Positions 45,301 to 53,369 of a stretch of 64,000 nucleotides of DNA are shown piece after piece; positions within the stretch are counted from its first letter, which is position 1, and each line of letters begins with the position of its first letter. The position numbers were made by a program, and so were the translations under genes. The notes under the pieces were generated by a model. The model was not told where the DNA came from and searched no databases. It was given only the letters and a program-made list of their open reading frames with translations. Origin of the DNA: Daejeonella rubra (GTDB lineage Bacteria > Bacteroidota > Bacteroidia > Sphingobacteriales > Sphingobacteriaceae); contig NZ_FNHH01000010.1 of the NCBI RefSeq assembly GCF_900103545.1, positions 1 through 64,000 on the forward strand, written 5' to 3'.

Positions 45301-45676
45301 CAAGGTTGCCATCTCCGTTAATGTCAACCATTGTGGCACCAGTACACCAGCCCTGTAATAAGGCAACGCCACTTTTATCCGTTATGTTTTCGAATTTAAA
45401 ATTTCCTTTATTTAAGTAAAGTCGGTTTTTAACCATATTTCCTGTAAAAAACAGATCCTGAAGCCCATCGTTATTGATATCACCAACAGAAACTCCTGCA
45501 CCATTATAGAAGTAGGAATAGTTCATTACATTTAAATCCTCACTTTCCTTGAGCATATTTCTGAAATCTATATCAGTATCACCCTTATCCATTTGGGTGA
45601 AAAATTTGTTATCATTTCCTCCGCAGCCAGTAATTAACAGAGATGAAATGATTACAAAAAATAAGTTTTTTAGCAT
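42383..45676 (-). CDS. CRTAC1-like VCBS/FG-GAP repeat lipoprotein with UnbV domain
   Basis: 1097 aa. Lipobox LLITGC (C18). It carries many FG-GAP/VCBS calcium-binding repeats of the pattern D-x-[DN]-x-DG-x-x-D (e.g. DINNDGLQDLFFTGN, DYDKDGDLDMFLIN, DIDADGDMDLFVGG). Two propellers flank an ASPIC/UnbV domain at about residues 515-590 (WGIGAKVIAYSKGK, SLVIVWPND). Such proteins are surface-exposed and thought to bind polysaccharide or protein; function is unproven. They are frequent neighbours of SusC/SusD pairs. Upstream, 45677-46030 holds no gene, only AT-rich sequence and the SusD copy A terminator. Confidence 0.92.
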   Translation of the reverse strand: MLKNLFFVIISSLLITGCGGNDNKFFTQMDKGDTDIDFRNMLKESEDLNVMNYSYFYNGAGVSVGDINNDGLQDLFFTGNMVKNRLYLNKGNFKFENITDKSGVALLQGWCTGATMVDINGDGNLDIYVCRSADIDPARRKNLLFINNGDLTFTEKAEEYGLADQGYSTQASFFDYDKDGDLDMFLINHSLQKYSTGVQENVQLRKEQNPDFANKLYRNDNGSFKDISAEAGITSNVLTFGLGVAVSDINADSWPDIYVSNDFNEPDYLFINNGNGTFTDKLTESMDQISMYSMGSDVADFNNDGLPDLVTLDMLPEDNKTQKMHSGSENFDKMQFLFEKGFYYQFSRNMLQKNNGDGTFSEIGQLAGISNTDWSWSALFSDLDNDGHKDLFITNGYVKDYTDMDFLKFTMDQTIKSRQEGKETTVKDFIEKMPTIQMPNYVFHNTGNDRFENKNKEWGLDQSGISAGAAYADLDNDGDMDLIVSNTNDYAGIYRNNTELFNKNSYLKVKLNGDKNNSWGIGAKVIAYSKGKKYFQEQIPVRGFQSSVDPILNFGLGSTKVLDSLVIVWPNDKIQKMNNVKVNQTITVDLKNASQAPQYLPFPGSEAYLTNSSSIKYTHKENSFNDFTIQTLLPNYLSRQGPCMAKADINGDGIEDLFIGGAAGQAGSLFIQTTGGQFVGKPSPALDADAQSEDTAAEFLDIDNDGDMDLYVASGGYEFAPDNNLLQDRLYINDGKGNFSRKVNALPAMLISTGTVKASDIDADGDMDLFVGGRLVPGMYPSAPESKILLNDGKGNYTDGTARIAPEIKQIGMVTDAIWLDLNKDKQEDLILVGEWMPVKVFLNQNGKLKDVSSTYIKFGSTGWWNRIYADDMDNDGDKDLIIGNLGLNAQFKASEKEPLNIYFKDFDDNGSIDPIFCYYIDGVSYPAASRDDLSDQLPVIKKNFLEYHKYANATITDLFTSDQLKDAKVLKAEILETIYLENTGNGFKLIHLPIEAQYAPVYGIASFDANGDGKKDLLFAGNNSWTRIKFGQYTASNGTLLTGSGNGAFTYVPQWKSGLNIRGNVRSLQTIDSGKKAGVQFVFGINNAEAQVIKIK

Positions 45677-46030
45677 ACTATTTGATTTAAAAAATCCTTT
45701 TTATGAATACAATTTGAGCGATAGAGCTAATCTGAATATTTCAAAACAAAACTGGCTAGTACAATAAAATACAGGTAATAAAACAGGTCTTGTCTATTAG
45801 ATTTTATGTGCCAATTCTCTGAAGAAAAAAATCAATTCAATCACTAAATATAAAAAAATTAGATTAAAATAAAACCCTCATTATTAAGAATAAAGCGCCT
45901 TATATGGACATTAGAAAATATTTCCATATTAGTACTAAAAGTATGATATTTAAATGCTTAGCTGATATTAAAAGCAAAAAAGCCTTCCCGAAATATATCG
46001 GGAAGGCTTTTTAAAGATATTTCTATCTGA
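45677..46030. other. Gene-free gap before the CRTAC1-like gene
   Basis: AT-rich, no credible ORF. It contains the terminator at 45976-46012 and presumably a promoter for the minus-strand CRTAC1-like gene, but no motif stands out. Confidence 0.6.
45976..46012 (-). terminator. Terminator of SusD copy A
   Basis: A strong stem aagccttcccga / tcgggaaggctt with 6-base loop and T/A runs on both sides. It is nearly identical to the terminator of copy B at 47994-48028, so it was duplicated with the gene. Confidence 0.92.
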
Positions 46031-47578
46031 TTATTTATTCCACCATAAGCGGGTAGCCTCATTATCAGCACCACCAAGTTTTGCAACACCGGTTGCAAGA
46101 CCTGCAGGATTTGTTTGAGTCTCACCAATTACATATGGCACACGACGAACAACCTGATCTTTAGATACTACCAAACTCTCAGAATTCATTCTAGGATATA
46201 GTTTCGGGAAACCTGTACGACGGTATTCTGTCCAGGCTTCAACTCCATTTGGCCATAAAGCGATCCATTTCTGAGTGATGATCTGCTCTAATTGCTTAGA
46301 AGCATCTGCAGACCATACAATTGTGATATCAGATAATGCAGGTGAAACTACAGCGCCTGTTACAGCGATCGGAGTTTTTGTACTTGCAGTATAAGCAGCA
46401 ATTGCAGCAGCATCAGAAATACCCCACTGCTTCATTGATGTTTCGATACCTTTCTCATAGTAAGTTTTTGCAGTACCGCCACCCATGTTCCATCCTTTTA
46501 ATACACCTTCAGCTCTTAAGAACCAGGCTTCAGCGGACATGATCACTTCAAATGGATTCGTGTTTTGATTTGCCGGAGTAAATCTATCATTCACGTTTGA
46601 AAGTTTGGTGTTCTGATTTGCCGGCAATCCTAACTCAACCTGAGTATAGCCATTACGGATACCTTTATAGGTTGCAGTTGTGCCTTCAATCGGAGCATAC
46701 ATCTTGGTTATACGAGGATCCTCATAACCAGTTAATACAGACTCCATGGCAGCACTCATACGAAACTCATTCCAGGCTGTTGCCTGATTCATGCTATTGA
46801 TGTTATTTGCAGTAGTTTTGATATAAGCATCGTGAGCATTGGTTTCCATTACTCCGCCTGCTACAGCTGCTTCTGCATTTGATTTAGCCAATGCTGGCTC
46901 AACCCCAGAAATACGAATAGCTATACGAAGACGTAAAGTATTTGCAAATCTGATCCACTGATCTACATCACCATTATAGATAAGGTCATTGTTACCCAAT
47001 ACATTTTTACCTTTGAATGCTTGAAGATCAGCAGTTGATTTAGCTAATGTGGTCAGGAAATCTTTGTAAATAACATCCTGTGCATCATAATCAACCTGCT
47101 TTAAACCATTTCCAACAGCAGAGTAAGGAATTGGTCCCCAATAATCAGTCATTGGCTGATACATACGAACTTTCCAGATATTAGCTATTGCATAAACAGC
47201 AGGATTGGCAGCTTTACCACCTGGCTTAGTATTTTCCAATACACCTAATAATGCCGGAGCCTGGTTATAAAAACCATTCCATGCACCATTTAACCAGTTA
47301 CCAACCATCACGTTACGGTCTGAACCGAAGTTTTGTGCGATATTACCAAAATACTGTGCCTGTAAATCACCAAACAAACTGTTAAACAGCTGCCAGGAGA
47401 ACATCACACCTCTATGCTGAGAGGCTGCAAATGCATTACCCACAGCTGATGCATCAAGCTCTGTTAATCTGCTTGTATCAGTATTATACTCCTCAAACTT
47501 GTCGGTACAAGAAGAAATACCAATTGCAGTAAACAAGGCTAAACTTGAAGCAACGATATATAATTTATATTTTTTCAT
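46031..47578 (-). CDS. SusD/RagB-like outer-membrane lipoprotein, copy A
   Basis: 515 aa, SusD-like_2 type. Lipobox GISSC (C24). Family landmarks: FGDLQAQYFGNI, MYQPMTDYWGPIPYSA near 145, WIRFANTLRLRIAIRIS near 210, EVIMSAEAWFLRAEG near 345 and QIITQKWIALWPNGVEAWTEYRRTGFPKL near 440. SusD lids a SusC transporter and binds the oligomer. This copy differs from copy B (48047-49594) by only five residues: S12G, and A107V, L111Y, E115D and K122P, four of them clustered. It lies after the terminator of copy B and behind a remnant of a SusC end, so it is a recent duplicate. Its own promoter is not evident. Confidence 0.95.
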   Translation of the reverse strand: MKKYKLYIVASSLALFTAIGISSCTDKFEEYNTDTSRLTELDASAVGNAFAASQHRGVMFSWQLFNSLFGDLQAQYFGNIAQNFGSDRNVMVGNWLNGAWNGFYNQAPALLGVLENTKPGGKAANPAVYAIANIWKVRMYQPMTDYWGPIPYSAVGNGLKQVDYDAQDVIYKDFLTTLAKSTADLQAFKGKNVLGNNDLIYNGDVDQWIRFANTLRLRIAIRISGVEPALAKSNAEAAVAGGVMETNAHDAYIKTTANNINSMNQATAWNEFRMSAAMESVLTGYEDPRITKMYAPIEGTTATYKGIRNGYTQVELGLPANQNTKLSNVNDRFTPANQNTNPFEVIMSAEAWFLRAEGVLKGWNMGGGTAKTYYEKGIETSMKQWGISDAAAIAAYTASTKTPIAVTGAVVSPALSDITIVWSADASKQLEQIITQKWIALWPNGVEAWTEYRRTGFPKLYPRMNSESLVVSKDQVVRRVPYVIGETQTNPAGLATGVAKLGGADNEATRLWWNK

Positions 47579-47597
47579 AATTGTTAATTTTTATTAA

Positions 47598-47664
47598 TTA
47601 AAATGATAAATTCAAGTTCAAACTAATCTGACTGGTTGTAGGCAGGGAAAATCCTTCTTAACCT
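47598..47664 (-). pseudogene. Last 20 codons of a SusC gene, left over from the duplication
   Basis: Upstream of SusD copy A, the minus strand reads EGFSLPTTSQISLNLNLSF then stop, with a TAA where the intact SusC has CAG just before it. The intact SusC (49614-52694) ends EGFSLPTTRQIGLNLNLSF. The intergenic bases to the SusD start also match. Beyond 47664 similarity is lost, so the duplicated unit covers the end of SusC, the spacer, SusD and the terminator. From 47665 to 47993 I see no gene. Confidence 0.85.
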
Positions 47665-47993
47665 GGTTAATGGATCCTGCAAATCATCCTTTTTGCATCC
47701 TGTCAAAACAATTACAGGTAAAATTTTAAGGATAGGCCTTCGTAATTTAATGAGTAGCTATTTTTTCATAAGTTTTGAATTTATTTTCAATTATATACGA
47801 AACAGATTTTATTTTGGTTGTTAGCAGATGAAAATTATTTTGATTCTTTCATAATTATAATTCGATCAAGAGCAGCAATTCGAAAATTTGATTAAAAATT
47901 GACTCAATAAAACATAAACCTATTTAATGAAAGGAAGAATTAAAATTATAAACAAACAAAACAGTTATATAGTTTTAAAAAATAGCTATACGC

Positions 47994-48028
47994 AAAAAAG
48001 CCTTCCCGATATATCGGGAAGGCTTTTT
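47994..48028 (-). terminator. Terminator of SusD copy B
   Basis: Stem aagccttcccgat / atcgggaaggctt with A and T runs, 18 bp after the SusD stop. It separates copy B from the remnant and copy A. Confidence 0.92.
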
Positions 48029-48046
48029 AAAGATATTTCTATCTGA

Positions 48047-49594
48047 TTATTTATTCCACCATAAGCGGGTAGCCTCATTATCAGCACCACCAAGTTTTGC
48101 AACACCTGTTGCAAGACCTGCAGGATTTGTTTGAGTCTCACCAATTACATATGGTACACGACGAACAACCTGATCTTTAGATACTACCAAACTCTCAGAA
48201 TTCATTCTAGGATAAAGTTTCGGGAAACCGGTACGACGGTATTCTGTCCAGGCTTCAACTCCATTTGGCCATAAAGCGATCCATTTCTGAGTGATGATCT
48301 GCTCTAATTGCTTAGAAGCATCTGCAGACCATACAATTGTGATATCAGATAATGCAGGTGAAACTACAGCGCCTGTTACAGCGATCGGAGTTTTTGTACT
48401 TGCAGTATAAGCAGCAATTGCAGCAGCATCAGAGATACCCCACTGCTTCATTGATGTTTCGATACCTTTCTCATAGTAAGTTTTTGCAGTACCGCCACCC
48501 ATGTTCCATCCTTTTAATACACCTTCAGCTCTTAAGAACCAGGCTTCAGCGGACATGATCACTTCAAATGGATTCGTGTTTTGATTTGCCGGAGTAAATC
48601 TATCATTCACGTTTGAAAGTTTGGTGTTCTGATTTGCCGGCAATCCTAACTCAACCTGAGTATAGCCATTACGGATACCTTTATAGGTTGCAGTTGTGCC
48701 TTCAATCGGAGCATACATCTTGGTTATACGAGGATCCTCATAACCAGTTAATACAGACTCCATGGCAGCACTCATACGAAACTCATTCCAGGCTGTTGCC
48801 TGATTCATGCTATTGATGTTATTTGCAGTAGTTTTGATATAAGCATCGTGAGCATTGGTTTCCATTACTCCGCCTGCTACAGCTGCTTCTGCATTTGATT
48901 TAGCCAATGCTGGCTCAACCCCAGAAATACGAATAGCTATACGAAGACGTAAAGTATTTGCAAATCTGATCCACTGATCTACATCACCATTATAGATAAG
49001 GTCATTGTTACCCAATACATTTTTACCTTTGAATGCTTGAAGATCAGCAGTTGATTTAGCTAATGTGGTCAGGAAATCTTTGTAAATAACATCCTGTGCA
49101 TCATAATCAACCTGCTTTAAACCATTTCCAACAGCAGAGTAAGGAATTGGTCCCCAATAATCAGTCATTGGCTGATACATACGAACTTTCCAGATATTAG
49201 CTATTGCATAAACAGCAGGATTGGCAGCCGGACCACCTGGCTTAGTATTATCCAATACACCATATAATGCTGGTACCTGATTATAAAAACCATTCCATGC
49301 ACCATTTAACCAGTTACCAACCATCACGTTTCGGTCTGAACCGAAGTTTTGTGCGATATTACCAAAATACTGTGCCTGTAAATCACCAAACAAACTGTTA
49401 AACAGCTGCCAGGAGAACATCACACCCCTATGCTGAGAGGCTGCAAATGCATTACCTACAGCTGATGCATCAAGCTCTGTTAATCTGCTTGTATCAGTAT
49501 TATACTCCTCAAACTTGTCGGTACAAGAAGAAATACCAATTGCAGTAAACAAGGCTAAACCTGAAGCAACGATATATAATTTATATTTTTTCAT
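48047..49594 (-). CDS. SusD/RagB-like outer-membrane lipoprotein, copy B
   Basis: 515 aa, nearly identical to copy A 2016 bp away. It is the ancestral position: it follows its SusC gene by 19 bp, the usual SusC-SusD order. The lipoprotein signal and SusD landmarks are those of copy A. By eye, about 795 bp in the middle (46418-47212 against 48434-49228) show no nucleotide difference, whereas a 48-bp patch coding residues 107-122 holds most changes. That patch may affect ligand contacts or have come by recombination. The product would pair with the SusC at 49614-52694 in a TonB-dependent uptake complex. Confidence 0.95.
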   Translation of the reverse strand: MKKYKLYIVASGLALFTAIGISSCTDKFEEYNTDTSRLTELDASAVGNAFAASQHRGVMFSWQLFNSLFGDLQAQYFGNIAQNFGSDRNVMVGNWLNGAWNGFYNQVPALYGVLDNTKPGGPAANPAVYAIANIWKVRMYQPMTDYWGPIPYSAVGNGLKQVDYDAQDVIYKDFLTTLAKSTADLQAFKGKNVLGNNDLIYNGDVDQWIRFANTLRLRIAIRISGVEPALAKSNAEAAVAGGVMETNAHDAYIKTTANNINSMNQATAWNEFRMSAAMESVLTGYEDPRITKMYAPIEGTTATYKGIRNGYTQVELGLPANQNTKLSNVNDRFTPANQNTNPFEVIMSAEAWFLRAEGVLKGWNMGGGTAKTYYEKGIETSMKQWGISDAAAIAAYTASTKTPIAVTGAVVSPALSDITIVWSADASKQLEQIITQKWIALWPNGVEAWTEYRRTGFPKLYPRMNSESLVVSKDQVVRRVPYVIGETQTNPAGLATGVAKLGGADNEATRLWWNK

Positions 49595-49613
49595 AATTGT
49601 TAATTTTTATTAA

Positions 49614-52600
49614 TTAAAACGATAAATTCAAGTTCAAACCAATCTGACGGGTTGTAGGCAGGGAGAATCCTTCCTGACCAACTGCAGTGTTAGATGCACC
49701 TGCAGAAGATTCAGGATCGAAACCTTTAGCTTTATTTACAATAAAGAATAAGTTACGACCAACTAAAGATACAGATCCAGCCTGGAATGGTGCTTTCTTA
49801 AATATATTCTTTGGTAATGCATAGCTTAAAGATGCTTCACGTAAACGAACGTTTGTAGCAGAATAAGACCAAACTTCACCAACAGGAGTATTACGACCAC
49901 CTACAAATTTCCAGTATGACTCAGCAGTTGTTGCAACGGTATTTGCTGCACCTGCTGCTGTTACACCAGGGAAAATATAAGAACTTCTTCCTGCTAAGGT
50001 TTCTTCCACCTGACCATCAGAATAGATAATCGCATTTGTGAATGAAGTTACATTACCACCAACACGAGCAGTAATTAAGGCACTTAAACTAAAGTTTTTG
50101 TAGTTGAATGTATTAGTAATACCACCAGTCCAATCAGGACGAGAATTACCTATACTTACAGTTGTTCCAGGAGTGATTAAAGGTAATCCGTTAGTACCTA
50201 CTATAACTCTACCACTGGCATCACGCTGATAACCTCTACTGTACATCTGACCTAAAGACTCACCTTCAACTGCACGCTGGAATACCATGAAATCATTTGT
50301 TAAAGCCAAAGTCTTTAAAGTAGGAGATAATTCAACTAATTTATTGATGTTTTTAGCAAAGTTTAAATCAATATTCCAACGGAAATCACCTTTAGCAATT
50401 GGTGATCCATTCATAGTTAATTCAACACCTTTGTTATTCACCAAACCAGCATTAACATATTCAGAACTCCATCCTGAAGCTGGAGGAAGAGAAACTCTGA
50501 ACAATTGGTTTTTAGAATCACTGGTGTAGTAACCCAAATCAAATCCAATACGATCATTTAAGAATTTTGCTTCTAAACCAATTTCCAATGCAGTTGTTAA
50601 CTCAGGCTTAAGGGTAGGGAATGGTTTTGTACCATCTCTGCTGATGAAACCAGCTGCACCACCTGCTGCAAAGTTATAAAATTGAGCAGTCAGGTATGGA
50701 GCTGCATCGTTACCAGTTGTAGCATAAGAACCTCTCAATTTAGCGAAAGAAACTGCACTAGGTAAAGTAAAGATGTTTGAAAGGATCGCTGAGAAACCTC
50801 CTGAACCAAATAAATAAGACTGATTTGCTTTTGGTAATGTAGATGACCAGTCATTACGAACAGATCCAGAAATTGTAATAGCATTCTTGTAAGTGAAATC
50901 TGCCGTAGCAAATACACCTTGCTTTTCTGTTTGAACGAATGAACGACTATCTGTTGGACCACGACCGTTTGAAGGAATAAATAGGTTATCCCTGTTTAAT
51001 CCACCAGCATTGGTTGATTGGAATGTTCTATCTAAATGTTGAAGAGACGCACCGAAGGTTGCATCAACAGTTAATTCTTCAAGGATATTCTTTTTGAAAA
51101 TACCAATCAAGTCAAAGTTAGTTTCTGTAACATCTCTATTTTCAGTCTGGTAGTTACCAAAATCAGCAATAGTGTAAGTATCATTATACCATTTACCTTC
51201 GAAAGCGTCAATGGTTTTATCCAAACCTGCACGAGCCATTAAGCTTAATGCCGGAGTTACCTGATACGTTAATGAACCAAATCCCATTACACGATCTCTG
51301 ATATCATTAGAAATAACACGGTTTTTAGTCCAGAATGGGTTTTCACCACCGTTAGATCCTGGATTCCAGTAGTTCTGACGCAGTTTACCTGAAGAAGGAT
51401 CAATGTAATCGTACTTTTTAGCCTGTTCCAAAGAAATGTTACGCGGAATACGAAGAATGTGACGTTGGTTATTCTGATAAGCCTCACCAGTGTATTGTCT
51501 GTTGTCAATATCCTGTTTCAAATAAGTAACCTTTGAATCATACGATAATTTAGGGCTTACTTTACCGGTAAGACGTAAGTTAAGGTTGTTTCTTTTTAAC
51601 TTATTGTTATCAATGATACCGGTTGCATCTACTCTGGTATATGCGAAATAGGTTTGAGCCTTTTCAGTACCACCAGAGAATGCCAAAGTATTCGACAGTT
51701 GATTTCCTACAGAGTAAAAATCTTTGTAGTTATTTGGCTGAGGAGTCATGTTGTAAACTTTTCCAGCATCCGCAGGATCATTACCCCATAAAGCAACTGA
51801 TTGACCGGTCATTTTTGGACCCCAAGAACCTTCCTGAGCTCTGTTGTAAATACCACCAGCACCCTGACCATACTCATTCTGGAAATTATAAAGTTCCATC
51901 ATTGATTCTAGCTGAGAAGAGCTATTGAAAGAAACTCCTGAACCTCTTTGTGCACTACCTTTTTTAGTACTGATCAATAATGCTCCGTTTGCAGCACGTG
52001 AACCGTAAAGAGCAGTTGCAGAAGCACCTCTCAGAACAGTCATTGATTCAATGTTGTCAGGGTTAACACTTGATAAACCATCACCACCATCACGACCACC
52101 GTTACCAGTACCCGGGCTATAGTTCGAGTTATCCATAGGTACACCATCAATAACGATCAAAGCCTGGTTGTTACCAGTGATTGAACGGTCACCTCTAAGT
52201 ACAACACGAGTTGAACCACCAAGACCTGAAGAAGTACCGGCAACATCAAGACCAGCAACACGACCGATCAAAGATTTACCAATGTTTAATTCTCTGGCTT
52301 TTTGAAAATTGTCAGTGTTGACCTTTTGAGTCGCATAACTTAAGACCTTCTGGTCCTTTGTAATACCCAAAGCAGTAACAATTACTCCTTCAAGTTGTTT
52401 TGCATCAGATTCAAGACGAACATTTAATGTTGTTCTTCCCTGTACTGAAACAGTTTGGGTTGCAAATCCAATGTAGCTGAACACCAGCGATGCATTAGAA
52501 GGAACCGAGATTGTAAAGCTACCATTAGCATCTGTGCTTGTTCCCTGAGTTGAACCACTTACCTTGATGCTTACAGCAGGTAACGGTAAATTGTCAGAGT

Positions 52601-52694
52601 CGGTAACTTTACCGGTAACACTAATATTCTGCGCAAACACATAGGTCTGGCACAATAATAGTAGTACGACTAGTTTGTAAATTTTTCTCATCAT
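49614..52694 (-). CDS. SusC/RagA-like TonB-dependent outer-membrane transporter 1
   Basis: 1026 aa. Signal peptide (LVVLLLLCQTYVFAQ), then a carboxypeptidase-regulatory-like domain (VTGKVTDSDNLPLPAVSIK, residues 24-100), a plug domain with the typical IVIDGVPMDNSNY near 180 and GASATALYGSRAANGALLI near 225, and a beta-barrel ending in aromatic residues (LNLSF). It transports a bound oligomer with TonB energy. There is no STN signalling domain, so it is not itself an anti-sigma partner. The N-terminal 100 residues are nearly the same as in SusC 2. SusD copy B follows after 19 bp. The gap upstream of this gene (52695-53369) holds no gene. Confidence 0.95.
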   Translation of the reverse strand: MMRKIYKLVVLLLLCQTYVFAQNISVTGKVTDSDNLPLPAVSIKVSGSTQGTSTDANGSFTISVPSNASLVFSYIGFATQTVSVQGRTTLNVRLESDAKQLEGVIVTALGITKDQKVLSYATQKVNTDNFQKARELNIGKSLIGRVAGLDVAGTSSGLGGSTRVVLRGDRSITGNNQALIVIDGVPMDNSNYSPGTGNGGRDGGDGLSSVNPDNIESMTVLRGASATALYGSRAANGALLISTKKGSAQRGSGVSFNSSSQLESMMELYNFQNEYGQGAGGIYNRAQEGSWGPKMTGQSVALWGNDPADAGKVYNMTPQPNNYKDFYSVGNQLSNTLAFSGGTEKAQTYFAYTRVDATGIIDNNKLKRNNLNLRLTGKVSPKLSYDSKVTYLKQDIDNRQYTGEAYQNNQRHILRIPRNISLEQAKKYDYIDPSSGKLRQNYWNPGSNGGENPFWTKNRVISNDIRDRVMGFGSLTYQVTPALSLMARAGLDKTIDAFEGKWYNDTYTIADFGNYQTENRDVTETNFDLIGIFKKNILEELTVDATFGASLQHLDRTFQSTNAGGLNRDNLFIPSNGRGPTDSRSFVQTEKQGVFATADFTYKNAITISGSVRNDWSSTLPKANQSYLFGSGGFSAILSNIFTLPSAVSFAKLRGSYATTGNDAAPYLTAQFYNFAAGGAAGFISRDGTKPFPTLKPELTTALEIGLEAKFLNDRIGFDLGYYTSDSKNQLFRVSLPPASGWSSEYVNAGLVNNKGVELTMNGSPIAKGDFRWNIDLNFAKNINKLVELSPTLKTLALTNDFMVFQRAVEGESLGQMYSRGYQRDASGRVIVGTNGLPLITPGTTVSIGNSRPDWTGGITNTFNYKNFSLSALITARVGGNVTSFTNAIIYSDGQVEETLAGRSSYIFPGVTAAGAANTVATTAESYWKFVGGRNTPVGEVWSYSATNVRLREASLSYALPKNIFKKAPFQAGSVSLVGRNLFFIVNKAKGFDPESSAGASNTAVGQEGFSLPTTRQIGLNLNLSF

Positions 52695-53369
52695 AATTCT
52701 TTTTTTTAATTGAATTTTAAGTTATAAGAATAAACTCCTCATGGTTACAATTACTACATAGCATTTCCAACCAATCAGACTATCTAAAATAATTAATTTA
52801 TTTAGTTTCCTAAAGTTTAATAAAATATAATTCCATCAATAATATTACAAAGTCAATATAACTCAACTAATTGATTATCAATATTTTACATGTATATATT
52901 ACATGACAAGAAATTATTTTACCTGACTATTTCACAAATGTTGAAAAGTTTATAAATTCCAAAAGGCCCAAAACATGCCCTAAAATGCATTAAGACTTAA
53001 AAAACTTTCTTCTTTGAGTCCGATCAGATAGCCTCTAACATTCTCTATCTAGAATACTTCTACTAATTATATACTTGATATTATATAATAGACCAAACTT
53101 AAATTTTGTTCAAATTTCGAATATTCATGTAATTGGTATTAATTTATATACAAGGCAAAATTATTATTGGTGTCAAGGCATATTTATTGAAAATCTCAGA
53201 TGGAAAACAGTTCTGCATTAGATAGTTTTTGAATTAATAGGAGAGCAAATTTTAAAAATGAATGATGGACAAGAAAGATTAGCCACATATTACCGATCAC
53301 CCCAAAATATAAAGCAAAAAAAAAAGCATTCCCTTGCGGGAATGCTTTTTCAAAGAAAATATCAACGGA
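52695..53369. other. Gene-free 675-bp gap upstream of SusC 1
   Basis: AT-rich, no credible ORF. It holds the SusD 3 terminator (53317-53350) at one end and the expected promoter and leader of SusC 1 at the other. No riboswitch or clear operator was recognised. Confidence 0.6.
53317..53350 (-). terminator. Terminator of SusD 3
   Basis: Stem gcattccc / gggaatgc with a 4-base loop and long A/T runs, 20 bp after the SusD 3 stop. It ends the sialidase-to-SusD 3 transcript. Confidence 0.9.

Noticed and set aside
46336..48816. Small plus-strand frames repeated in both SusD copies.
   Set aside because: They are antisense shadows that look conserved only because the SusD gene itself is duplicated.
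49614..52694. SusC 1 as a sigma/anti-sigma-regulated transporter with an STN domain.
   Set aside because: The mature protein starts directly with the regulatory-like domain; there is no STN domain and no sigma or anti-sigma gene nearby.
52695..53369. A Bacteroidota-type promoter (TTTG / TAnnTTTG) upstream of SusC 1.
   Set aside because: No convincing pair of boxes with proper spacing could be picked from the AT-rich sequence.
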